Shown here one piece after another: positions 7,019 through 14,379 of a DNA stretch of 14,379 nucleotides. The DNA lies in NCBI GenBank assembly GCA_964495905.1, contig CAZBWN010000081.1, positions 1-14,379 on the forward strand, in the 5' to 3' direction. The stretch comes from CAJBLF01 sp964495905 (GTDB lineage: Bacteria > Patescibacteriota > Gracilibacteria > Absconditabacterales > Absconditicoccaceae). Every line of letters starts with the position of its first letter. Within the stretch, counting starts at the first letter, position 1. Below the pieces are notes generated by a model. The model did not search any database. It was not told where the DNA came from and was given only the letters and a program-made list of their open reading frames with translations. A program made the position numbers and the translations under genes.

Positions 7019-7046
7019 TTGACATTATAGACATATTAATTATAAT
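7019..7046 (+). promoter_or_regulatory. Consensus sigma70 promoter of dCMP deaminase
   Basis: A perfect TTGACA (7019-7024) and perfect TATAAT (7041-7046) with a 16-bp spacer. Transcription should start near 7053, which helps decide the start codon of the next gene: the ATG at 7055 would be nearly leaderless and the ATG at 7085 would have a leader of about 32 nt. Confidence 0.8.
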
Positions 7047-7084
7047 ACAAACATATGAATTTTTATTTTCTATTCATAGAAAAT

Positions 7085-7576
7085 ATGGCTGATGAAAAAT
7101 ACCTTCGTCCCACACGAGATGAATATTTCATGGAAGTAGCAAGAACAGTAGCAAAAAGAGCTAGTTGTGATAGAGGAAGAAGCGGTTGCGTGATAGCAAA
7201 AAACAAACAGATTTTGTGTACAGGATATGTAGGATCGCCTCCAGGATTACCCCATTGTGATGAGGTCGGTCATCAATTCAAACAGATGACCCATGAAGAT
7301 GGTAGCGTAACCAATCATTGTGTCAGAACCGTACATGCTGAGCAAAACGCCATATGTCAGGCTGCAAAGTTAGGAGTAGCATTGGATTGATCGACCTTAT
7401 ACTGCAAAATGACTCCTTGCAGAACCTGTGCAATGTTGATCATCAGCTGTGGAATCAAAAAAGTTGTCGCAGACAAAAAATATCATGCAGGACCAGAATC
7501 AGAAGCGATGTTTAAAGAAGCAGGTGTAGAACTCACTTATTTTGATGAGACCATAGAAAAATATGAAAAACAATAA
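7085..7576 (+). CDS. Deoxycytidylate (dCMP) deaminase
   Basis: 163 aa when TGA at 7388 is read as glycine; ends at TAA 7574-7576. dCMP deaminase converts dCMP to dUMP, feeding dTMP synthesis. Starts MADEKYLRPTRDEYFMEVA, the standard N-terminus of this family; zinc ligands are in the motif H84-A-E86 (TVHAEQNAI) and P111-C112-R-T-C115 (TLYCKMTPCRTC). The TGA codon is residue 102 in LGVALD-G-STLYC, where relatives have glycine, so this gene is one of the cleanest proofs of the recoding: the standard code would cut it before its second zinc-binding motif. I chose 7085 over the in-frame ATG at 7055 because the extra ten residues (MNFYFLFIEN) are not part of the family. Cytosolic. Identity very likely; whether allosterically regulated is not visible. 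Confidence 0.93.
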
Positions 7577-7592
7577 TAGTATTTTACTATTA
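7574..7592. repeat. Perfect AT-rich inverted repeat after dCMP deaminase
   Basis: TAATAGTA (7574-7581), loop TTT, TACTATTA (7585-7592). It starts with the TAA stop codon of the dCMP deaminase gene and sits just before the ATG at 7601. It is too AT-rich to be a convincing terminator and no T tract follows. Confidence 0.45.
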
Positions 7593-7600
7593 CAAAACAT

Positions 7601-8104
7601 ATGGAAAAAGTGGAACGGATAGATTGTCTTATCGAACAAGAAAGAAAAGAAGATCAATGAATCAATGAATTATTGGATGTTTTTCTGTTAGACGTGAAAT
7701 GAGAATGATTGACGATGTGTAAAGAAGACATTGAACAGCTCATCAAAAATATAAAAATAGATGAAAAAGAGATAGAGAAAATAACTATAAATAGCACTGA
7801 TAATCGAAAGACACTCTATCGTCATCTATTAAATACATGAGTATCGCCAGCATTTATGGGAACAAAAAAACCTAAAGAAGTAGAAATGATTTATATACAA
7901 TTCCTCAAATTCAGACAAGCATTCAAAACTCTCGACAAAGAACAAGCAACACTTTTTACAAAAAAATTGATTGAAATCTTCAATCAACCTAGATCGCAAA
8001 GCTTAGAATACGCTATAGAACAAGGGACTCGAAATCATAGATACGGACTAATATTTCAAGTGATGATCAAAGAGATTGAAAACATCAAAGCACTCAAAAG
8101 ATAA
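7601..8104 (+). CDS. Hypothetical protein, 167 aa, visible only with TGA as glycine
   Basis: The frame from ATG 7601 to TAA 8102-8104 contains four TGA codons (7658, 7700, 7706, 7838) and no other stop. I do not recognise it. The N-terminal half is acidic and helix-like (MEKVERIDCLIEQERKE, KEDIEQLIKNIKIDEKEIE), the middle has NTGVSPAFMGTKKPKEVE, and the C-terminal half is basic-aromatic (YIQFLKFRQAFKTLDKEQATLF ... RYGLIFQVM). No signal peptide or membrane helix. It starts 24 nt after dCMP deaminase with no clear promoter between, so it is probably the second gene of that operon, and a terminator follows. With the standard code only the last 82 residues (from ATG 7856) would be predicted. Function unknown. 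Confidence 0.7.
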
Positions 8105-8118
8105 AACAACCACAAAAA

Positions 8119-8150
8119 AAATCGTCCGCCTAGGCAAACGATTTTTTTAT
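8119..8150. terminator. Bidirectional intrinsic terminator
   Basis: AAATCGT (8119-8125) pairs with ACGATTT (8138-8144), with an inner GCC-TA-GGC. A T run follows on the forward strand and an A run precedes it, so it can serve both 7601-8104 and the converging reverse gene 8202-12446. Confidence 0.8.
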
Positions 8151-8171
8151 ATTAAAAAGAAATTCCTTCGT

Positions 8172-8204
8172 TTTTCACTTTTCACTATTCACTTTTAGTT
8201 ATTA
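8172..8204. repeat. Heptamer array (TTTTCAC) at the 3' end of the PKD gene
   Basis: TTTTCAC (8172-8178), TTTTCAC (8179-8185), TATTCAC (8186-8192), then a degenerate TTTTAGTTATTA reaching the stop codon (8202-8204) of the reverse gene. The period is 7 bp, as in the arrays at 2166, 13364 and 13989. Confidence 0.6.
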
Positions 8205-11200
8205 TGTTGTCCCCTCCGTCGGTGTCTCTTCCTCTTCCTGTTGATTCCTTTTTGCTCTGATAGCAAAGACGATAACCAAGATAATAAATATACCTACAAG
8301 AATTCATAGTATGATAAGGACTATTTTCCACCAGCTAGATCATCAAGGAGCATTAACAGCTTTGATCGTATCAGCATTAGCTACAACTTTAATAGTATCA
8401 CTAGGACAAGCATCACTGATGATACCATAGAAAGAAAGTATCTTACATATATTTGGCATGATGGTAGTTTTCATATCCACAGGATCTAATTGATTTGATT
8501 GAACTGTTTGCCCTTCTACAGCAAGATTTTTTTTGATGAGAGCGATGATATCATTAAGCACTTGTTTTCTTTTGTCTTGTTGTGAAGCATCTGTTTTAGT
8601 GGTATCAGAGACGACAGATTCAAATTCTTTGAACAATCATTCCACATCTACCGCAAGATTCGGTGGTAATATACCGATTATTTCAGCTTTTGCTTGTTGA
8701 TATTGATTACATCAATCAGCAGCACATACAGATTTATCAGTAAGTTTGGTAAAGATATCCGTAAGCAATGTTTTTTGATCTGGATTCAAATCAAGCGTAT
8801 GAGTTTCATAATAATCTTTTACAGAAACCACATTGGATCTTGTATCTGTTTGATCAATCAATCCATCTCTGAGTCCCACCATAAATACCCTGAAATTACC
8901 GATATCTCAAGTAGTACCTACATCCTGAAGCGTATTGATGAAATCATTGATTTCCTTATAGACAAGAGTCATTTCTGGACTTAAATTTGCTTCAAAATCC
9001 AAGAATGAAACCGTAAAGTCTTTGGAAACTTTAGTAGTATCTGTTTTCGTATAATAGATTCTCCCCACAACGGATTCATATTTTGGTTCATATTTTTTGA
9101 GAGAGAGTTCATTACATAAAAAATCTTGATCGTTGTCTTTGATTCCATCACCTTTACTATCAAAAGCGATATCAGTATCTACATAACAATCACCCCTAGA
9201 ATCATCGTATTTGATATATAACAGGATACTATTTTTGAGATTTTTACCGACAAAGAAATCGATTACGCCGTTGGTGATAGAAACTTTGGGAATAGAAAGA
9301 ATATGGAAATCACCTGCATTAGCCTCACCTGTCGTCAAATTCAATGTTCGTCTTTTATCAGCCGTATTTGCGTAAATATCAGTTACCTCCATAGAGATGA
9401 AATATTTATCAAAATCAGGATAGATGGTTTTAAAAACATCCCCTGTAGTGACAATAGATCAGGAATTAGTAGCGCATTTCTTGATATTAAGACAGATAGT
9501 CTTTTTAGCGACACTACCCAAACTTACATCTCTAAAGATAGCGAGCTTTTCAAACGTATCAGATAAAAGCATCGGTTTAAGTCAATTCTTAACTACAATA
9601 TTGCCTCAGACACCAAATCATTTATATCCTCTATAAAGAACTGATGCTCTTGGCCTATATCAGGCGTCAGGACTAGGATCGGTATATATATGTTGTACAC
9701 GGTCAGATTTTGTGATCAGATCCCATGTTCAATTACCATCAAAATCATATTGGATAGTCCTTTCTCTGATAAAATCAGGCCTATCAGAAATTATTTTTGA
9801 AACTACATCAAAGGTCACCTCATCACCGATTTCCACACTTAAAAGATCAGATTTTAATGTTACTAAGGGAATATCCGGCCTCGTCACATCGGGTGGAAAA
9901 AACACTAATGGACCATTTCCAATAATATCTTCATTACTTTGACTACTTTCATCATTATCATACATAGTCACTCCAAACATAAACTCACCAGGCACTCTCG
10001 GAAGTGAAAAATAGACATAAGGAATGCTTCCTGGAGTGATTTTGGTCTCTAATGTCCTGGTTGGATCATCTTTATAATAAAAATACCATTTGAAGTAAGA
10101 GATGAATCAATCAGGATCCATAGCATTAGTAGCAGCTACCTTGACGATCAAAGGATCAAACACATCATTGAAAATATCTTTAGTAGTATTTTCAGAAAAA
10201 CCTACACCCACCTGGTTTCCATATTGTGGAAAGAACAGCATGATATTATCAAGTTTTGGCAAAGCATTCACCACCTTAAAATATATTCTGGTCGTATCAC
10301 TCTTTGAGATTGTAGTATCTTCAGCAGTGAGATCGACATAGGTACATCACAATTCATTGAATTTGTATTTAAATTTTTCTTGTTTGAAAATTTCACCATT
10401 TTTCGGTTGAAAGAAAAATTGAAGTCACACTTTCTCTCCTTTGGTATTTACAGACAATGAGGGATCAATGGTGAAATCAAGATATCTATCCATCCTATAT
10501 GCAGGGATCATACCGCTTCATCATTCAGCATCGAGACATTCATCACTTTGTGTCTGGATATTAGATAATTTATTGAGGACAGTAAATCATACGACAGGAT
10601 AAGTTTTTTCTCCGACAAAAACATTTTTGCTCACTTCATTTTCCATACCATCAGCTCAGCTGACTTTGAGTACGACTTTATATACACCCGCTTTTTTATA
10701 AGCATGAGCTATCTTATCTGATTGTATGATTCTCGTATCCTTATCAGCAAAATCCCATTGATAATTGATGATCGGCTGATTGGATTTTACGACAAAATTC
10801 ATAGGATTTCCCCAGGGAGTAGCGATCGGAACGACGAATATCTCTGGTCTAAGGATGGATTTCACCTCTATATCTTTTAATATTTCTGTCAGCTTTCCAT
10901 AATCATCTCTTGTGCTAAGCTTGATAGTATGCTTTCCTATAGCATTGAATTGGACGCTTATTTTTTCATTATTATTTTCAGTATTGATGACTTTTGTTGT
11001 TGCAGCATCAGAAAATGACCGTTCGTATACAAGTTTATCATACCCATTGGTTTTATCCAGATCAGAACTTACAGAAGCATCCAAGATAAATTCAGAAGGA
11101 TTTTTTCGAGCATTTGTCGGAGTGATAGTGAACTGAGGGATAGGATCAGTAGATTCTGCATATACGGAGATAGAGTCGGTATTGGTTTGTCCAAGCTCGT

Positions 11201-12446
11201 CTTCAACCGTTAATTTCACAGTATATACTCATGGTTTCTTAAACTGTTGTTTGATGGATTTTCCTTGAAATATTTCTGTTTTATTGCCATTTTCATCAAA
11301 GATTTCTCGCGTAAATAATTTAAGGCTAGATACTATCGAATACGAAGGAGAGGAATCAAATGCATAGGTTATAGATGTATTTCCTTTTTCAGGCATCTGT
11401 CTGATGATTGCAACAGGATCAGAAACAAGGACATAGAAATTATCAGTAATTTTGTTCGCTTCATTGTCGATAGTAGTCAAAGCAAGTTTATATTCTCATT
11501 GTCATGGCAAAACCAATCTCATAATACCCGGTTTACCATCACCATCTTTGGTATAATTAAATCATTCTTTAGAAGTGACTGTCCGATTATGTGAAAGAAT
11601 CTGTCTTCCTCACATAGGCAAGGTAGGTGAACCATCAAAGATGACTCCTCTTTCAGCCTCTTGGATTCCTATTTTTATTTTACCATCCTTGAGCAATTTT
11701 TGTCCATTGGCATAGACGACAATGTTTGCAGTTTTTGGTAAGACATCGATAGACATAGTCTTTTCTCCATCAAAAATTCAATCAGTAGCTTTATTTGAGC
11801 TTCTGACCGTCAAATGCACTTGATAATTTCCTGGAGTTTCAAACGTAGTATTTATAACCGGTCATATACCTATACTCGTATCATTACCATTAGTATCCCT
11901 ATAATATCGGAAAAAGTTTTTTGAAGGAATAGTATCATTGGAAGGATCGATACTTGCTCTTCCATCAAAAGTCACCGTCAATGGCGCAGGTCCTCACTGA
12001 GGAGAAATTTTTGCATTGGCGACTATGGTATATTTTGAATTCACTTTTTTGACGATATCACTGAATGGCTTATAACAATTGGTCATAAATGAAGCAAGTT
12101 TTGTCTGATAATCAATGCTCGTATATGTAGTCAATCCTAGAGAGACATCTAAACATTGTTGATAGGTGACTTTGAACGCATAGTCCTGAGGAAATTTTGG
12201 AAATACGGTTTGGAAACTCGCATTAAGTTCAGAAAATTTAGTCTGAGCAATCTGATTTCAGATTTTGGTCGCAGCATCAATCTCGACGAAGAGTCAGAGA
12301 ATCTTATTATAATCTGCTTGGATTTCGTAATTCGCTATATAATCATTTGGGATAGTCGCATTGCTCTTACCGATGAAAAAGGCGATAGAAAGCACTGAGA
12401 GCATCAATACAAATTTAGAAATGCTTTTTGAAAACAACGATTTCAT
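8202..12446 (-). CDS. Large PKD-repeat surface protein with C-terminal membrane anchor
   Basis: 1414 aa in one frame with 29 TGA codons and, by codon-by-codon reading of the gaps between them, no TAA or TAG. Residues 1-28 form a signal peptide (MKSLFSKSISKFVLMLSVLS ... GKSNA). Several PKD-like beta-sandwich units follow: about 135-225 (GGPAPLTVTFDGRAS, ETPGNYQVHLTV), one ending near 415 (KKPGVYTVKLTVEDELGQ, the G encoded by TGA), about 437-600 (TPTNARKNPSEFILDASVSS; YQWDFADKD, YKKAGVYKVVLKV), and about 870-935 (IGDEVTFDVVS, IQYDFDGNGTWD). The C-terminus has Cys-containing helical segments, then a membrane helix (WWKIVLIILGILVGIFIILV, about 1373-1392) and a short charged tail RAKRNQQEEEETPTEGTT. 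Likely exported and cell-envelope anchored, with a role in adhesion or host contact inferred from domain type only. I chose the ATG at 12446 because it begins the signal peptide. Confidence 0.85.
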
Positions 12447-12580
12447 GAAGATATATAAAGTGCTAAATCCAACAAATATAAGCCAAAAAAGAAGCCGATA
12501 AACGGCATACAAAAAAGTTATAGTGATTTTTGATGCATTTGCAAAAAAAAATGAGAAGAAAATAAAGAGAAAAATACAGT

Positions 12581-12608
12581 TTGAAAACAGAAAAGAAATA
12601 ACTACAGT
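12581..12608 (+). promoter_or_regulatory. Possible promoter of the FKBP lipoprotein gene
   Basis: TTGAAA (12581-12586) and TACAGT (12603-12608) are separated by 16 bp, the spacer preferred elsewhere in the window. Matches are weaker than at 7019. I could not identify a convincing promoter for the divergent PKD gene in 12447-12640. Confidence 0.4.
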
Positions 12609-12640
12609 AGTGCCACTTTTATCCTTTTATCTAGAAGGGA

Positions 12641-13279
12641 ATGAAAAAAATTATAAGCCTATCTATTTTATCATTATCTATGATTTGACTCATGTGATGT
12701 ACAACTAAACAACCAAAAGACACTACTACCCCTGCTACTAACGAAGTTACCGCTACAAACAGTTCTTGCAAAGATGCTATTGCAGCATATTTAGCACAGA
12801 CAAAAACATCTAGCGATGGACAAGTCGTAGCAAAATGAAATACCGTAACCGTAGATTACGTAGGAAGATTGGATGCAGAGACAGTATTTGATACCAGCGT
12901 AGAAAGCATAGCAAAAGCTTGCGGAAAATACCAATCAGGAAGAAACTACAATGAAGGATTAGCATTCAATGTAGGTGCAGGACAGATGATTGCAGGATTC
13001 GACAAAGGTGTCGAAGGTATGAAAGTCGGAGAGACAAAGACCGTAGAAATAGCTCCACAAGATGCATACGGAGTACGAGACGAAAAGAAATTGCTTACCG
13101 TACCAAAAGCGCAAATCCCTGATGCAGCTCAATACAAAGTCGGTATGCAAGTGATGTCACAAAATGGACAGACATTCAAAGTATATAAAGTGGATGCAGA
13201 TAATCTTATCTTCGATGCAAACCATGAATTGGCAGGAAAGACATTGATCTTTGATATCACCGTAAAAAGCGTTAAATAA
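12641..13279 (+). CDS. SlyD-like FKBP-type peptidyl-prolyl isomerase lipoprotein
   Basis: 212 aa with TGA as glycine at 12686, 12695 and 12836. Residues 1-19 are a lipoprotein signal peptide beginning MKKIISLSILS and ending in the lipobox L-M-G-C, with the mature Cys20 at 12698 and the lipobox glycine encoded by TGA. A Thr/Ala/Asn-rich linker follows (TTKQPKDTTTPATNEVTA), then the FKBP domain: AKGNTVTVDYVGRL (G is TGA), VFDTS, FNVGAGQMIAGFDKGVEGMKVGETKTVEI, PQDAYG, and the SlyD-like segment with FDANHELAGKTLIFDITV. The insert-in-flap arrangement and DANHELAGKTL point to the SlyD branch. Expected to catalyse prolyl cis-trans isomerisation and chaperone exported proteins on the outer face of the membrane. 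AGAAGGGA sits directly before the ATG. Divergent from the exported PKD protein, a plausible client (inference). Confidence 0.9.
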
Positions 13280-13304
13280 TTAAATTATATTTTCAGAAAA
13301 AAAG

Positions 13305-13333
13305 AAACTAGGACACGCGCCTAGTTTTTTTGT
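13305..13333. terminator. Bidirectional terminator between FKBP and tsaD genes
   Basis: AAACTAGG (13305-13312), loop ACACGCG, CCTAGTTT (13320-13327) followed by Ts; an A-rich run upstream gives T residues on the reverse strand, so it can also end tsaD transcription. Confidence 0.85.
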
Positions 13334-13360
13334 TTATTTTATATTAAAAAAAAATCCACC

Positions 13361-13394
13361 ATTATTAATTATTAATTATTAATTATTAATTAAT
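13361..13394. repeat. Heptamer array (TAATTAT) at the 3' end of tsaD
   Basis: Consecutive TAATTAT units from 13366 to 13386 with degenerate flanks; the tsaD stop codon (13386-13388) and its last two codons lie inside the array. Period 7 bp. Confidence 0.65.
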
Positions 13395-14379
13395 ATGTTC
13401 AAGTATTCCCGCCAACCCGATCATCGCAGCGTTATCCATAGAATAGACCTTTTTCATCGGTCTCAGACAGACGACCTCAGGCAATTTTTCTTGTGCATAG
13501 CTTTGGAGATATTCTCGTAATCTATCATTGCATGATACTCCTCCGGCCAATCATAATGTCTTCGCATCAAAAGCGATACCCGCTCTGACAAGCTTTTTGA
13601 CCATGACTTCAACAACAGCTTCTTGGAACTCATACGCGATATCACAGATAAGCTCTTCAGTCAACGGAATTCATTTGGTTTCTAACTGTTTCAAAAGAAA
13701 TGACACTTGGGATTTCATTCATGAAAAACTGAATTCAAAGCCCTCTTTCGACAAAAATATACGCTTAAATTTGATTAATTCAGCAATTTCTGAATCTTTC
13801 CATGTTTCCATCTTTCCACCTTTCAATGCCTTTTCCGCAATCCGCTGTCATCCAGGATAAGGACCGCCAAGCATCCTTGATACCTTATCAAAGCACTCAC
13901 CTGCCGCATCATCCAGCGTATATCCTACCTTAGCAATTGTATATCCCCCAAATTCCCTCCGTTCAATTAATTGATCATTGATTTTTGTTAATTCGTAATT
14001 CGTAATTCATAATTCGTAATTATTTACAACGTATATATCGTTATGTCCGCCACTCGCAGTCAACACCACTAGCGGGAATTGGATATCAGAGATATTTCTT
14101 TCAAGTAAAAGGGAAAAAAGATGCCCATAGATATGATTAACATGGACCAACGGTTTAGCAAAATAGCTGGAAAGCAAGGAAGCGACAGTCTTACCGACTA
14201 CAAGAGATCCTGGAAGTCCGGGATGCGTAGTCACACTGATAAAATCCACATCTTTGATTTTATCCAGACCGATATTTTTGACCACTTCGATGATTTTATC
14301 AAAATGAAGCCTAGAAGCGATTTCCGGCACCACACCTCAATATTTTTGATGATCATCTATCTGTGAATATGCCAATAAT
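13386..14379 (-). CDS. tsaD: tRNA N6-threonylcarbamoyladenosine transferase TsaD, 5' end outside the window
   Basis: Reverse frame from the right edge to TAA 13386-13388, 330 codons, with six TGA-encoded glycines (14337, 14007, 13848, 13719, 13671, 13551). TsaD transfers the threonylcarbamoyl group to A37 of ANN-decoding tRNAs, with TsaB and TsaE. Seen: SQIDDHQKYGGVVPEIASR (the first KYGG glycine is TGA), THPGLPGSLVVGKTVASLL, the metal-binding HVNHIYGHL, LTASGGHNDIYVV, GYTLDDAAGECFDKVSRMLG, PYPGG, FSFSGMKSQV, LAGGVSCNDRLREYL, and SMDNAAMIGL near the end. The N-terminus with the GIETSCDDT motif is missing beyond the edge. Between NDIYVV and FGGYTIAKVGYTLDD there is an insertion of about 25 residues, NYELGITNYELTK..., encoded partly by a heptamer repeat. 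Identity is certain; activity of the insertion-bearing form is inferred. Confidence 0.94.
13989..14022. repeat. Heptamer array (TAATTCG) inside tsaD
   Basis: TAATTCG (13989-13995), TAATTCG (13996-14002), TAATTCA (14003-14009), TAATTCG (14010-14016), then TAATTA. On the coding (reverse) strand it is read as NNYELGITNYEL, a 7-residue period. One unit contains a TCA whose reverse complement is a TGA glycine codon, so the insertion is open only under code 25. Confidence 0.75.

Noticed and set aside
7055..7084. ATG at 7055 as the start of dCMP deaminase
   Set aside because: It would be only a couple of bases from the predicted transcription start and adds ten residues that the family lacks; ATG 7085 begins the typical N-terminus.
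12494..12506. GCCG-GATAAA-type small hairpin upstream of the PKD gene
   Set aside because: A 4-bp stem with a T-rich tail on the reverse strand; too short to call a terminator or attenuator.
12523..12708. Forward 61-codon open frame in the PKD-FKBP gap
   Set aside because: It overlaps the FKBP lipoprotein start in another frame, is Lys/Ile-rich low-complexity sequence, and has no family features.
13361..13394. CRISPR-like array from the repeated AT units
   Set aside because: The units are 7-bp tandem copies without spacers, and no cas genes are present.

Overview
The window looks like AT-rich chromosome from a Candidate Phyla Radiation bacterium of the Gracilibacteria / Absconditabacteria (SR1, BD1-5) group. 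These lineages read UGA as glycine (genetic code 25). Seven of the eleven protein genes are open only if TGA is sense. I count 57 in-frame TGA codons, many at invariant glycines: GVGP-G-AMCTTR of a GMP-reductase-like enzyme, LD-G-STLYC of dCMP deaminase, HQKY-G-GVVPE of TsaD, KKP-G-VYTVKLTV of a PKD repeat, and the lipobox LM-G-C of an FKBP lipoprotein. Read with the standard code the region looks like a field of broken genes. I see no frameshift evidence, so I treat them as intact.

Layout, left to right: the 3' part of a UPF0489 (peptide-arginase-like) gene; two small genes of unknown function (776-1219 forward, 1561-2085 reverse); a divergent pair of purine genes, guaB1-type GMP reductase/IMPDH-like (reverse, 2193-3635) and guaB IMP dehydrogenase (forward, 3801-5309) followed by purA adenylosuccinate synthase (5337-6710); dCMP deaminase (7085-7576) and an unknown 167-aa protein (7601-8104); a 1414-aa secreted PKD-repeat surface protein anchored by a C-terminal membrane helix (reverse, 8202-12446); a SlyD-like FKBP prolyl isomerase lipoprotein (12641-13279); and the 3' part of tsaD (reverse, 13386 to the right edge). 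No rRNA, tRNA, CRISPR array or transposase was seen.

The genes fall into two classes. Seven use UGA glycine. Four (776-1219, 1561-2085, guaB, purA) use none, despite about 90 glycines in guaB plus purA alone. The same four, and only these, are preceded by an A-rich leader of the form AACCAAAAA(C)AAAAA. One of them, 1561-2085, ends on a TGA placed directly in front of an intrinsic terminator, as if written for the standard code. This suggests acquired genes or a distinct expression class.

Two repeat systems stand out. A ~165-bp intergenic repeat with two hairpins occurs at about 1327-1490 and 6787-6953; its long-range stem shows two compensated base-pair changes between copies, which argues for a structured RNA or a folded single-stranded DNA. 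Separately, four arrays of 7-bp tandem units occur, three at the 3' ends of UGA-using reverse genes and one inside tsaD, where it adds an in-frame heptapeptide-repeat insertion.

Metabolically, GuaB, PurA and the GuaB1-type enzyme sit around IMP (to XMP, to adenylosuccinate, and probably from GMP), and dCMP deaminase supplies dUMP. This fits an organism that interconverts salvaged nucleotides. Most genes have a recognisable sigma70-like promoter (TTGACA / TATAAT type, mainly 16-bp spacer) and a short intrinsic terminator.
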